From assembly GCF_024494595.1 (NCBI RefSeq), contig NZ_JANHDI010000001.1, positions 434,001 to 498,000 on the forward strand: a stretch of 64,000 bases of DNA. The letters run 5' to 3'. This document shows, piece after piece, positions 52,568 to 61,535 of this stretch (positions are counted from its first letter, which is position 1; every line of letters starts with the position of its first letter). Made by a program: the position numbers and the translations under genes. The stretch is from Halobellus rarus. GTDB taxonomy: Archaea > Halobacteriota > Halobacteria > Halobacteriales > Haloferacaceae. The notes below the pieces were generated by a model. That model was not told where the DNA came from. It did not search any database and saw only the letters and a program-made list of their open reading frames with translations.

Positions 52568-53509
52568 TCACACCTCGGGCTCGATGTAGACGTGTTGGAT
52601 CCGGTCGTCGGCCTTGATCAAGCGGTCCTCGATATCTGAAATGATCTCGTCGATGTCGCCCGCTTCCGTCTCCGGATCGAAACTCACGTCCATCGTGACG
52701 AGGACGGTCTGGGGACCGACGTAGACCGTCCGGAAGGCGTCGAGGTGGACGACGCGCGGGGTCTCGATGACGACGTCTCGCAGGTCGGCCTCGGCGTCCG
52801 CCGGGAGGCTCTCGCCGAGGATCAGCCGCTTGTTCTCCCAGGCCAGCGCGAGCGCGAATCCCATCAGCAGGATCCCGATGAGCACCGCGGCGATGGCGTC
52901 GTACACCTCGTTGCCCGTGGCCTTCGAGAGGAGGATCCCGACGAGCGCCAGGCCCGCCCCGAGGAGCGCGATCGTGTCCTCGGTGAACGCCGTCAGCGTC
53001 GTCACGTCGCTCATCTTGCCGAACGCCTCGCGGATCCCGCTCCACCCGTAGTGGTCGATCTGCCGTTGCATCTCCGCGTTCGCCTTCGCGAGCGCGTAGG
53101 CCTCGAAGGCGATCGCGGCGAGCAGCACGGCCACGTTCACGTACCACGAGGGGAACGTCGCGCCGGCGAACGTGATCGTCCCGGCGACGCCGTGACCGCC
53201 GTGGACGATCGCGTCGTAGCCGTGTTTGATCGACTCCCAGCCCGCGATGCCGAACAGGAGCACGGCGACGAGAAAGGAGTAGAAGAACTGCGCCTTCCCG
53301 TAGCCGAACGGGTGCTCGCGGCTCAGTTCCTTCTCGCTGTAGCGGATTCCGACCAGGAGGAAGACCTGATTGCCGGTGTCCGAGATCGAGTGGTACGTCT
53401 CCGAGAGCATCGAGGGGCTCCCGGTCAGGAGGAACCCGCCGAACTTCAGGATCGCGATAGCCCCGTTCGCGAACAGCGCGGCGAGGACGACGCCTTTGCT
53501 TCCGGCCAT
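52568..53509 (-). CDS. cation diffusion facilitator transporter
   Basis: A 313-residue metal/proton antiporter with about six membrane helices. Its first membrane metal site is visible in SETYHSISDTGNQ (Glu37, His40, Asp44), and the loop REHPFGYGKAQFF is typical. The C-terminal cytoplasmic domain has LGPQTV-like VYVGPQTVLVTMDVSFD and ends near RIQHVYIEPE. ATG 53509 starts the membrane part. Divalent metals such as zinc, iron or manganese are possible; I cannot tell which. Confidence 0.9.
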   Translation of the reverse strand: MAGSKGVVLAALFANGAIAILKFGGFLLTGSPSMLSETYHSISDTGNQVFLLVGIRYSEKELSREHPFGYGKAQFFYSFLVAVLLFGIAGWESIKHGYDAIVHGGHGVAGTITFAGATFPSWYVNVAVLLAAIAFEAYALAKANAEMQRQIDHYGWSGIREAFGKMSDVTTLTAFTEDTIALLGAGLALVGILLSKATGNEVYDAIAAVLIGILLMGFALALAWENKRLILGESLPADAEADLRDVVIETPRVVHLDAFRTVYVGPQTVLVTMDVSFDPETEAGDIDEIISDIEDRLIKADDRIQHVYIEPEV

Positions 53510-53633
53510 ACGGAAACCTCCGCAGACGGAGATAAAGTGGTTTCCACCGCGAGACGACCGCGGCCCGATCTGCGACAGCGACGGAAGCGGACAGTCGGAC
53601 GCTTCTTGGCTCCGGCCGTCGTAGGTCGTTCCG

Positions 53634-54164
53634 ATGCTCACAGTCGTCTCCGACACCCACAGCACCGATTCCCATCGCCTCTCCGGGCGGACGCTCCAGG
53701 CCGTCCGCGACGCCGACGTGGTCGCGCACGCGGGCGACTTTATGCGCGAGTCCGTCCTCGACGACTTCGAACGGGAGGCCTCCCGCTTCTTGGGCGTCAC
53801 CGGCAACAACGACGACGCCGCGATCAGGGCGCGCCTGCCCGAGGCCCGGAACTTCACCTTCGGCGGCCTCACGTTCGCGATGACCCACCGGCGACCCGGC
53901 GGCCCGACGGCGCTCCCGTTTTTCGGCCGCCAGCGCGGTGCCGACGTCGTCGTCTTCGGGCACAGTCACCGGCCGACCTACGAGGCGACCGACGACGTCG
54001 TGCTCCTCAACCCCGGAAGCCACGCGCAACCGCGAGGCAATCGGGCCGCACACGCCGAACTCGAAGCGCGCGAGGACGGCGGCGTCGAGGGGCGACTCGT
54101 CACCGTCGACGGCGACGTCTTCGAATCGTTCACTGTCGGTTCACCCGGCTCGACGAATCGGTAA
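53634..54164 (+). CDS. MJ0936/YfcE-type metallophosphoesterase
   Basis: A 176-residue phosphodiesterase with the two-metal site complete: Asp7 and His9 (SDTH), Asp35 (AGD), Asn58-Asn59 (GNND), His85 and the final GHSH (His110, His112). Homologues cleave phosphodiester bonds of small substrates. It is divergent from the transporter gene and monocistronic. Confidence 0.92.
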   Translation: MLTVVSDTHSTDSHRLSGRTLQAVRDADVVAHAGDFMRESVLDDFEREASRFLGVTGNNDDAAIRARLPEARNFTFGGLTFAMTHRRPGGPTALPFFGRQRGADVVVFGHSHRPTYEATDDVVLLNPGSHAQPRGNRAAHAELEAREDGGVEGRLVTVDGDVFESFTVGSPGSTNR

Positions 54165-54689
54165 CACGCAGCGGCCGAGGCGGCTCACGGCAGCAGATGG
54201 GGTACTGCTGTCCTCGAAAAATAGGGTCGCCGCCGATCCGCGTCGGCCCGGCGGGCGGATGTACGGCACCGAACTGCCTTCGACTGCCGACGGGTCGGTC
54301 TCGGGGGCAGGCGAGAGCGATGGTCGGTCGTCGGATGGGCTGTCCGATGAGACGTACCCGGGCAGGTGGCGGTGAGGCGTGCACCCGAGGAGACGTCGGC
54401 GGAGCGCACACTCGGGTTGTGGGTGGGGAGACGGGTCCGGGTGGAGGGCCGAGGCGGTGGCGGTGACCCTGCACATTGGCATTGGATCCGGTGAATAAAA
54501 TAGCCGACGTAGACTCAAAATCGCGTTTCAGCGTTCTCCGGTGTCTCCGCTCGGGGCCTGGATCGACGGCTCGGTTTCCCTCCGACGCGACCACAACCCG
54601 GAGGCTGTCGTCGGTGGTAACGACCATTGGTCGCTGACGTCGGAGACAACGATCATTGGTCGCTGACGCCGGAGGCGGCCGAAACTCGA
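54165..54689. other. 525-base intergenic region, no convincing gene
   Basis: Several open frames cross this stretch on the minus strand, but none shows haloarchaeal protein character. It holds a G-rich tract (about 54360-54475), an AT-rich patch near 54490-54510, and a 29-bp tandem duplication at 54619-54676. It may contain the terminators of both convergent neighbours and possibly an RNA gene I cannot recognise. Confidence 0.5.
54619..54676. repeat. 29-bp direct tandem repeat, two copies
   Basis: Copies at 54619-54647 and 54648-54676 share CATTGGTCGCTGACG and differ at three positions. They lie just past the stop of the minus-strand gene 54690-55607, in noncoding DNA. Confidence 0.8.
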
Positions 54690-55607
54690 CTACCGCCGCC
54701 AGACGAGCGCGACGAACGACAGCGCGACGACGCCGCCGAGGAAGAACAGCGCCCCGGGCGGGAGCGCCGCGACGGCCGCCGAGACGGCGTCCAGCGGACC
54801 GCCACCCGCGGCGGCTTCCGTTTCGATGGCAGTCTGTGCCGCGTCTGCGGCGGTTCGCGTGGCTTCCGCTACCGTCTCTGTCGCCGTCGACGGTGCTTCC
54901 GTAGGCGCGGGCGTCTGCTCCGGAACCGGCGTCTCAGTCGCCTCCGCGATCTGGATCCCGCCGCCGTCGTCGGGCGTCGGTGTCGTCTCCGGTGTGGCCG
55001 TCTCCGTCGGTGTCGCTCCCGGCGCGGGCGTCGCCGTCTCGGTTCCGGCAGGGGCGTCCGTCTCGGTCGCGCCGCTGACGTTCGCTCCGCCGTCCGCACT
55101 CCCGGCATCGCCCGAGGCGCTACCGCCGTCGCCGCCGGTCGAGCCGAGCGAGACGCCCGGTCCGGTTCCGGCTCTGGCGAGTCGGTCGACGGCGACGCTA
55201 CCGAGCGCGAGGACGCCGAGTCCGCCGAGTAACTGGGTCAGCGCCGACTGCAGCCCCGTCGTGTCGTCCTCGTTGCCCGCGACGACGACCAGCGCCTGGT
55301 CAGAGGGCGCATAGACGGTCATCTCTCGGCCCTTCTCGGAGTACGCCGTCCCGGCGGATTCGATCAGCCCCGCGGTTTCGAGTCGATCGAGGTGGTACTG
55401 CGCGTTCTGTATCGACGTGTCGACTCGGTCCGCGACGTCCGAGGGCGGCCCCGGTTCCTCGTGCAACTCCGCGAGGAGCTCTCTGGCCGTCGTCGAGGAG
55501 ATCGCCGCGAGCAGGTCGTCGACCTCCTCGCTATCGAGGCCGACGACGCGCGGCTCCTTGTCCTCGTCGTCGGGGAGGTCTGGCCGGGAGGGCAGGATGT
55601 CGGCCAT
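54690..55607 (-). CDS. membrane winged-helix protein with long T/P/A-rich linker
   Basis: A 305-residue protein starting at ATG 55607. The N-terminal winged helix of ArsR type (about 24-100) has STTARELLAELHEEPGPPSD, VDTSIQNAQYHLDRLETAGL and GREMTVYAPSDQAL. A membrane helix follows (about 118-140), then a 130-residue extracytoplasmic Thr/Pro/Ala/Glu-rich linker, and a second membrane helix at the C-terminus (about 282-302). It is a second architecture of membrane-tethered DNA-binding protein in this window, opposite in orientation to the DUF7345-type. Targets are unknown. Confidence 0.8.
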   Translation of the reverse strand: MADILPSRPDLPDDEDKEPRVVGLDSEEVDDLLAAISSTTARELLAELHEEPGPPSDVADRVDTSIQNAQYHLDRLETAGLIESAGTAYSEKGREMTVYAPSDQALVVVAGNEDDTTGLQSALTQLLGGLGVLALGSVAVDRLARAGTGPGVSLGSTGGDGGSASGDAGSADGGANVSGATETDAPAGTETATPAPGATPTETATPETTPTPDDGGGIQIAEATETPVPEQTPAPTEAPSTATETVAEATRTAADAAQTAIETEAAAGGGPLDAVSAAVAALPPGALFFLGGVVALSFVALVWRR

Positions 55608-55744
55608 CTCTCGCAGGGATTTCGGCGCGCGTGTGATGAGTCTTGCTTTCGTTCGTCGGAACGCGATGCCCGGATCCGGACCCCGGCCCCGCAACGCGCG
55701 CCGGCGGCGAAACGCATTTACTGACGCCGGGGAAAGCCCCGGCT

Positions 55745-55966
55745 ATGCTTGCCCGTCAGCCGGGAGTTGTCGGCCGGTCCCGAGCCCTGCGTCCGGACGG
55801 CGATCCCGCGCAGGTCGACGTCGTCGTCGACTTCGTCGCGTCCAACCCCGCGTTGATCGTGCTTCTCGTCTTCCTCTTGGGCTTCGTCTTCTTCGCGTAC
55901 CTCTTCGTCAGGCGGACGCTGACGGGGCTCCGCGACGGGTTCGACGAGGGGTACCGGGGGAAATAG
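55745..55966 (+). CDS. small membrane protein
   Basis: A 73-residue protein with one membrane helix (about 34-57, SNPALIVLLVFLLGFVFFAY) followed by a basic-acidic tail FVRRTLTGLRDGFDEGYRG. The ATG at 55745 is the most likely start. An internal GTG start near VDVVVDFVASNP would give a shorter protein. It lies 5 bases before the phosphate transporter gene and is probably cotranscribed. I do not recognise a function. Confidence 0.6.
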   Translation: MLARQPGVVGRSRALRPDGDPAQVDVVVDFVASNPALIVLLVFLLGFVFFAYLFVRRTLTGLRDGFDEGYRGK

Positions 55967-55970
55967 TCGG

Positions 55971-57161
55971 ATGGTCGTGGTCGCAACACTCGCCACTCTC
56001 GTCGTCGCCGCGCTCGCGAGTCTCTTCATGGCCTGGTCGATCGGCGCGGGCTCCTCGGGATCGACCCCGTTCGCCCCGGCGGTGGGTGCGAACGCGATCT
56101 CGGTGATGCGCGCCGGGTTCGTCGTCGGCGTGCTCGGCCTCTCCGGTGCCGTCCTGCAGGGCGCGAACGTCACGGAGGCCGTCGGGACGGAGCTCGTCGT
56201 CGGCTCCGTCCTCACCGCCACCGCCTCGACCGTCGCGCTCATCGTCGCCGCGGCCCTCGTCGCGATCGGCGTCTTCGCCGGGTACCCGATCGCGACGGCG
56301 TTCACCGTCACCGGCGCGGTCGTCGGCGTCGGCCTCGCGAACGGCGGCGGCCCCGCGGTCGCGAAGTACCAGGAGATCGTCGCCCTGTGGACGCTCACCC
56401 CGTTCGTCGGCGGCGGTATCGCCTACGGGACGGCGCGCTTTCTCCGCAACGAGTCCGTCCCCGAACGCGTGGCCGTTCCCGCCCTCGGCGGCGTCGTCGG
56501 ACTTCTCGTCGCGAACATCCGGTTCGCCGCGCTGGGCGGTGAATCCGGGCGCTCGCTGGCGGAAGTCGGCGCGGCCGCGACGCCCCCGCTCTCGGTCGCG
56601 GGCGTCGACGTCGGCGTCGTCGCCGTTTCCGCGCTGTTCGTCCTCGCCTCGGTCGCCGTCGTCCGCCGCGAGATAGTCGTCGATCCCGCTCGGGGACAGC
56701 GCCGGTTCCTGCTCGTCCTGGGCGGTCTCGTCGCCTTCTCCGCCGGCGGCAGCCAGGTCGGCCTCGCCATCGGGCCGCTCGTCCCGCTGTTGGACGAGGT
56801 GGCGGTCCCCCTCCCCACGCTGCTGGTCGGCGGCGGGCTGGGACTGCTCATCGGCTCGTGGACCGGTGCGCCGCGGATGATCAAGGCCATCTCGCAGGAC
56901 TACTCCTCGCTCGGTCCGCGGCGCTCGATCGCCGCGATGATCCCCTCCTTCGCCATCGCGCAGGCGGCTGTCGCGCTCGGCATTCCGGTCTCGTTCAACG
57001 AGATCATCGTCAGCGCGATCATCGGAAGCGGGTACGCCGCCGGCGGGGCGGGCGTCAGCCGCGAGAAGATGCTCAAGACGGTGCTCGCGTGGATCGGTTC
57101 GCTCGTGCTCGCCTTCGGCCTGGCCTACGGTGCGTTCACCGCGATCGACGCGGTTCTGTGA
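55971..57161 (+). CDS. pitA: PiT family inorganic phosphate transporter
   Basis: A 396-residue polytopic carrier with about ten membrane helices. The two PiT repeats show the signature: FAPAVGANAISVMRAG in the first and ISVSFNEIIVSAIIGSGYAA in the second, with a central GTLTP-like loop ALWTLTPFVGGG. It takes up phosphate by cation symport. It follows the small membrane gene after 4 bases and is convergent with the CNNM gene. Confidence 0.9.
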   Translation: MVVVATLATLVVAALASLFMAWSIGAGSSGSTPFAPAVGANAISVMRAGFVVGVLGLSGAVLQGANVTEAVGTELVVGSVLTATASTVALIVAAALVAIGVFAGYPIATAFTVTGAVVGVGLANGGGPAVAKYQEIVALWTLTPFVGGGIAYGTARFLRNESVPERVAVPALGGVVGLLVANIRFAALGGESGRSLAEVGAAATPPLSVAGVDVGVVAVSALFVLASVAVVRREIVVDPARGQRRFLLVLGGLVAFSAGGSQVGLAIGPLVPLLDEVAVPLPTLLVGGGLGLLIGSWTGAPRMIKAISQDYSSLGPRRSIAAMIPSFAIAQAAVALGIPVSFNEIIVSAIIGSGYAAGGAGVSREKMLKTVLAWIGSLVLAFGLAYGAFTAIDAVL

Positions 57162-57228
57162 GCCGGGAGCGCTCCTCGCTCGGGAGACGACTCCGATTCT
57201 TCCCCCCCTGCGTCGCGACTCCGACGCC

Positions 57229-58731
57229 TCACTCTTGGGTCGGCGACTCCGACTGTTCGGCTCCCTCCTCCGCCTCTGCGTCCTCCTCGTCGGCGTCGGG
57301 CTCCTCGGGAATCGTGATTCGCGCCTTCATGATGCGGGTGTTGTCGACCTGTTCGATGCGGATCGTGATCCCGTCGTAGGTGATCTCCTCGCCCTCCTCG
57401 ACGAGTCGCCCGGCGCGGTTGAAAATGAAGCCCGCGAGCGTCTCGAACTCCTCGCCCTCGGGGAGCTCCAAGCCGAGTTCTTCGTTGACCTCGTCGATGT
57501 TGACCTCGCCGCGGACGAGCGTCTCGCGGTCGTCGACGTACTCGAAGGACTCCTCCTCGTCGTCCTCGAGGATGTCGCCGACGATCTCCTCGACCATATC
57601 CTCGAGGGTCACGAGCCCCTCCGTGGTCCCGAACTCGTCGATGACGATGACCATCCGGAGGCGGTTGTCCTGGATCTCGGTGAGGAGTTCGTCGACGTTC
57701 TTCGACTCGGGGACGTGCAGCGTCGGCTGGACGAGATCCGTCAGCGCGGCGGTTCCGGAGCCGTAGTTCTTCTCGCGGACGAGATCCCGGATGGTGACGA
57801 TGCCGATGATGTTGTCGAGGTTGCCGTCGTAGACCGGCACGCGCTCGTGGTCGGAGTGGACGCACGTCTCGATCGCCTCGTCGATCGTCGAGTCCTTCGG
57901 AACGGCGGTCATATCGAGGCGCGGCGTCATCACCTCCTTGGCGATGGTCTGGTTGAAGCGGAAGATCCGATCGAGCATCTCTCTCTCCTCCTCCTCGATG
58001 ACGCCCTCGCGCTCGCCCGTCTGGATGAGGTCCTGGATCTCGTCGCGGGTGATGTAGGAGGTTTCGATCGCCGAGCGCCCGCCGGTCACCTTGTTGATGA
58101 CGCGGGTGAGGTAATCGAAGACGACGACCAGCGGCAGGAGGGCGTACTCGGAGTACTTCAGCGGGCGCGAGATGCGGAGCGCCCACGATTCGGTGTTCTC
58201 GACGGCGTAGGACTTCGGCGCGCTCTCGCCGAAGAGCAAGACGAGAGTGGTGATCCCGAACGTCGACGCCAGGACCGCCGTGCCCGGATCGAAGTAGAGG
58301 CTCACGATCGCCGTCGCGATCGAGGACATCGCGATGTTGACGATGTTGTTCCCGACGAGGATCGTGATCAGGAGGCGGTGGGGGTTCGACTTGAGTTCGC
58401 TGACGATCTCCGCGTTGGGAACGTTGTCCTCGACGAGCGAGTCGATGCGGTGCTTCGCGAGCGAGAACATCGCGATTTCCGAGGAGGAGAAGAAGGCCGA
58501 AAAGCCGATCAAGACGAGTATCGCGACCGCGCCGGCGACGGTCACCGTCGTGTCGTTGATCGGGACCGCCTGGAGAATCGAGGTCGAGTCGGTGAGAAGC
58601 GTCGCTGCGGAGGACGGGTCGACACCGGAGCCTCCCGCTTCGGCTCCGGAACTCGCCTCGAGCGCGGTCCGGTCGTCGATTCCGTTCGAACGTCGGGCGG
58701 CGAGAGACGCGAGTGGCGGAGACAAACCCAT
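57229..58731 (-). CDS. CNNM/CorC (HlyC) family protein with CBS pair
   Basis: A 500-residue membrane protein: a leader, the CNNM/DUF21 domain with three or four helices (about 60-225; FSAFFSSSEIAMFSLAKHRI), a CBS pair (about 260-385; EVMTPRLDM and RMVIVIDEFG), and the C-terminal CorC_HlyC FAD-like domain with TLAGFIFNRAGRLVEEGEEI. It ends in an acidic tail. The family is linked to magnesium or cobalt efflux. The start MGLSPPL sits just after a TATAACTACG stretch. It is in no operon. Confidence 0.9.
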   Translation of the reverse strand: MGLSPPLASLAARRSNGIDDRTALEASSGAEAGGSGVDPSSAATLLTDSTSILQAVPINDTTVTVAGAVAILVLIGFSAFFSSSEIAMFSLAKHRIDSLVEDNVPNAEIVSELKSNPHRLLITILVGNNIVNIAMSSIATAIVSLYFDPGTAVLASTFGITTLVLLFGESAPKSYAVENTESWALRISRPLKYSEYALLPLVVVFDYLTRVINKVTGGRSAIETSYITRDEIQDLIQTGEREGVIEEEEREMLDRIFRFNQTIAKEVMTPRLDMTAVPKDSTIDEAIETCVHSDHERVPVYDGNLDNIIGIVTIRDLVREKNYGSGTAALTDLVQPTLHVPESKNVDELLTEIQDNRLRMVIVIDEFGTTEGLVTLEDMVEEIVGDILEDDEEESFEYVDDRETLVRGEVNIDEVNEELGLELPEGEEFETLAGFIFNRAGRLVEEGEEITYDGITIRIEQVDNTRIMKARITIPEEPDADEEDAEAEEGAEQSESPTQE

Positions 58732-58889
58732 ATAACTACGTCACCTTGTCTGGCCCCGGAATTAAGAGTTACCCTCGACCGCCTCCGTGGGACGGTGGGT
58801 CGTCCGCGTCGTTCGCGAGACTTGGTCTCTCGTGTACGCCGCGGACGAATCTCCGACAGCCTTAGGAGCGTTTCGACCCTACCGCGTGT

Positions 58890-59153
58890 ATGAGCGATCG
58901 AGACCCGCAGATCACGCTGTATCGACTTCAGGCGTGTCCGTTCTGCGAGCGCGTCGTCCGAACCCTCGACGAACTCGACCTGTCGTACCGGTCGCGCTTC
59001 GTCGAACCGATGCACGCTGACCGGAACGTCGTCAAGCGCGTCTCGGGCAAGCGCAGCGTCCCGGCCATCGTCGACGAACACACCGGTGTCACGATGTCCG
59101 AGTCCGCGAACATCGTCGAGTACCTGACGAAGACCTACGGGGAGGGGGCGTAG
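58890..59153 (+). CDS. glutaredoxin-like protein (GST N-terminal type)
   Basis: An 87-residue thioredoxin-fold protein with the active-site CPFC (Cys16, Cys19) in LYRLQACPFCERV, the cis-Pro in SVPAIVDE and ESANIVEYL. It resembles the GST N-terminal/glutaredoxin domain found in haloarchaea. It is followed immediately, at 59154, by a redoxin gene without any Cys, and probably works with it. Confidence 0.88.
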   Translation: MSDRDPQITLYRLQACPFCERVVRTLDELDLSYRSRFVEPMHADRNVVKRVSGKRSVPAIVDEHTGVTMSESANIVEYLTKTYGEGA

Positions 59154-59666
59154 ATGGAACTCGACTTCGAGGTCGTCGAACTCGACGAGGCGGACCACCC
59201 GGACGTCGGCGATGTCGCGCCGGACTTCACGCGACCGCTCGTGAACGAGGAGTACTGGGAGGACGCGTCGCTGTCGGATCTCACGGAGGAGGGTCCGACG
59301 CTCCTGGTCTTTCACCCGATGGACGGCGCGTTCCCGACGACGTACATCTGGAACGAGATCGACGAGCGGGGGTTCGTCGACGACGTGCAGACCGTCGGCG
59401 TCTCCGTCTCCACGCCGTACGAGCACAAGGACCTCCTCGAGAAGCGTGCGGAAGACGTCCGCCTCTTTTCGGACCCCGCGGCCGACGTCGCGGCGACGTA
59501 CGGAATCGAGAACGACCTCGACGGGATGACCGGCGTGACCGAACACCGCCCCGCCGCGTTCCTCCTCGACGAGTCGCGGACGGTCCAGTACGCGTGGGCC
59601 GCCGCGGAGTGGCCGGCGTTCCCCGAGTACGACGAGATCGAGGCCGCGATCGACGACCTCGTCTGA
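59154..59666 (+). CDS. peroxiredoxin-like protein lacking Cys
   Basis: A 170-residue AhpC/TSA-type fold. It has VGDVAPDFTRPLVN, LLVFHPMDGAFPTTYIWNEI, SVSTPYEHKDLLEK and DPAADVAATYGIE in the family order. The position of the peroxidatic Cys (the C in TxxC after the FxP motif) is taken by Thr/Tyr in FPTTYIW, and the whole protein contains no Cys. It therefore cannot be a normal peroxidase. It starts directly after the stop of the glutaredoxin-like gene. It may be a scaffold, chaperone or redox-independent relative. Confidence 0.82.
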   Translation: MELDFEVVELDEADHPDVGDVAPDFTRPLVNEEYWEDASLSDLTEEGPTLLVFHPMDGAFPTTYIWNEIDERGFVDDVQTVGVSVSTPYEHKDLLEKRAEDVRLFSDPAADVAATYGIENDLDGMTGVTEHRPAAFLLDESRTVQYAWAAAEWPAFPEYDEIEAAIDDLV

Positions 59667-59729
59667 GCGCTCTCGTCCCGACTGCGGATCCGCCACGCTC
59701 TTTTCGACCCGCCGCGTCAGTCCGGACAG

Positions 59730-60488
59730 ATGACGGAGTTCGACGAGACGTCCGAAGCCGACGACGATGCGTCCGGGGTCGACCTCGACGAAACGTCCGG
59801 GGCCGACCTCGACGAGGCGTCAGGAACCCACTTCGACGACGCCAGCGATGCCGCTACCGACCGCGGCGTCGCCGACGCCATCGACGCCGCGGCCGCCGCG
59901 ATCGAGAACGGCCAGACTGTCGTCTACCCGACCGAGACGGTCTACGGCCTCGGCGCGGACGCCACCGACTCCGCGGCCGTCGAGCGCGTCTTCGAGGTGA
60001 AGGGCCGCGACCGGTCGAAGCCGCTCTCGCTCGGCGTCCCGACCGTCGACGCCGCGCTGCGCCACGCCCGGCCGAGCGACCGCGCGCTCCGGTTTATGCG
60101 CGCGTTCCTCCCCGGCCCGGTCACCGTCGTCGTCGACGCCGACCCGTCCCTCCCCGAGGCGCTCACCGCCGGCCGCGACCGGGTCGGGATCCGGATCCCG
60201 GATCACGAGGTGGCGCTCGCGCTGTTCGAGCGCGTCGCGCCGACGCCCGTGACGGCGACGAGCGCGAACGTCAGCGGGTCGCCGAGCGTCACCGACGTCG
60301 CGACGCTGGACGCCGCGGTCCGCGACGCCGTCGCGGTGGTCGTCGACGCCGGCCCGACGCCCGGCACCGAGAGCACGGTCGTCGATCCCGAGCGGAACGT
60401 CGTCCACCGACGCGGCGCGATGGCCGACGCCATCGCCGCGTGGCTGGAAGACGAGCGCGGAGCGGAACCGACCGTGGAAGGCAGCTGA
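59730..60488 (+). CDS. threonylcarbamoyl-AMP synthase (Sua5/YrdC)
   Basis: A 252-residue enzyme of the universal t6A tRNA pathway; it makes threonylcarbamoyl-AMP from threonine, bicarbonate and ATP. YPTETVYGLG (66-75), KGRDRSKPLSLG (91-102) and SANVSGSP are visible. The N-terminal 46 residues are a low-complexity Asp/Glu/Ser/Gly leader with DLDETSG repeats. It has only the YrdC domain, without the Sua5 extension. It is convergent with the Cas4-like gene. Confidence 0.9.
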   Translation: MTEFDETSEADDDASGVDLDETSGADLDEASGTHFDDASDAATDRGVADAIDAAAAAIENGQTVVYPTETVYGLGADATDSAAVERVFEVKGRDRSKPLSLGVPTVDAALRHARPSDRALRFMRAFLPGPVTVVVDADPSLPEALTAGRDRVGIRIPDHEVALALFERVAPTPVTATSANVSGSPSVTDVATLDAAVRDAVAVVVDAGPTPGTESTVVDPERNVVHRRGAMADAIAAWLEDERGAEPTVEGS

Positions 60489-60616
60489 TCGGCCGTCCCG
60501 ATCGCCATCGCCGTCGCCGGCCGTGTTGCTGTCGCTCCTACTGCGTCGCCGCCGCCGACCGCGCCCTCGTCGCTGCCACTACTGACCGCGTCGGCCGTGC
60601 GGCCGACGGCTGCCGC

Positions 60617-61483
60617 TCACCCGAGTCCGAGCAGCGTCTTCAGCGACCGCGTCTTCGTCCCGCAGGTGGTCCGGTAGTCGCAGGCGTCGCACTTCGACTC
60701 GTCGCGGATCCGGCTCGGAACGCCCCGCATCGATCTGATCGTCCACAGCGTGCGTCGGTACGCGCCCCGGTTCCGCGTCGTCAGTCGGACGGTCCGGACC
60801 ACGCCGTGAGCGGGGTATTCGACGAGCGCGCGAGGGACCCCGCGCTCGCGCTCCCACGCGAGCGCCTTCGCGACGGCGACGGCCCGCACTCGCTGCGGTT
60901 CCCAGACTCCCTGCGGCGGCGGATCGCCCGGCGAGACGACCGTCGGCGTGGGCGGTGCGGCGTCGTCGCGTCCAGCCGTTCCGTCGGTTTCGGCCGTCTC
61001 ATTGGTCTCGTCCGTTCCATCTGTTCCGTTGGCTCCGTCTCCTCCGCTCATCCCCGCTCCCCCGTTCGTCCCGTCCGCCGGTTCGAGCACCTTGTGTGCG
61101 ACGCCGTGGCAGTCGCGCCCGCGGAGGAACGCCTCGCGCGTCGCCGGGGCCGCGAGCCGATCGTAGTCGTCGCGCTCTGCGAGGGATGCCAGGTTCGATC
61201 GGTACTCCCCGGGAGTGACTGCGATCGGCAGGCGACGGAGTTCCTCGTCCGTCGCCGTCTGGTGTCGCTCGTACCGGAACGCGAGGTCGCGGACGTCCGC
61301 GACCGATGCCGGCGGTTCGTGGTCGCCGTCGCGCTCGGCGTAGTAGTACTGCCGCGGGCAGTACGCCGCGCGTCCGAGGTGTGAGATCGGGATCGTGTCG
61401 GCCAGTGGCGTGCTGTCGCCCCGCGACGCGCCGTCACTTCGAGTAGACCGCTCGGCTGGAGGTTCCACGGCCCCTCTGGTCAC
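60617..61483 (-). CDS. degenerate Cas4/Dna2-like protein (solo)
   Basis: A 288-residue protein starting with GTG. It has the Cas4-like cysteine layout: Cys42 in AAYCPRQYYYAE and Cys265, Cys268, Cys274 in CDACDYRTTCG, which would hold a [4Fe-4S] cluster. A low-complexity Gly/Thr/Asp insert (about 135-175) replaces the stretch where the RecB nuclease motifs (Asp, then ExK) normally lie, and I cannot find those residues. No CRISPR array or cas gene is near. It looks like a cluster-binding pseudo-nuclease. Confidence 0.75.
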   Translation of the reverse strand: MTRGAVEPPAERSTRSDGASRGDSTPLADTIPISHLGRAAYCPRQYYYAERDGDHEPPASVADVRDLAFRYERHQTATDEELRRLPIAVTPGEYRSNLASLAERDDYDRLAAPATREAFLRGRDCHGVAHKVLEPADGTNGGAGMSGGDGANGTDGTDETNETAETDGTAGRDDAAPPTPTVVSPGDPPPQGVWEPQRVRAVAVAKALAWERERGVPRALVEYPAHGVVRTVRLTTRNRGAYRRTLWTIRSMRGVPSRIRDESKCDACDYRTTCGTKTRSLKTLLGLG

Positions 61484-61535
61484 GTCTCCCTATTTGAACT
61501 CTCGGCGGATCGACGCGCCACCGCGCCCGACTCGC

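Noticed and set aside
54130-54627. Open frames of up to 165 codons in the gap after the phosphoesterase
   Set aside because: They mix Arg/Pro/Ser with no acidic bias and overlap each other; no start signal or domain.
60617-61483. CRISPR locus around the Cas4-like gene
   Set aside because: No regularly spaced repeats and no other cas gene are seen within the window.
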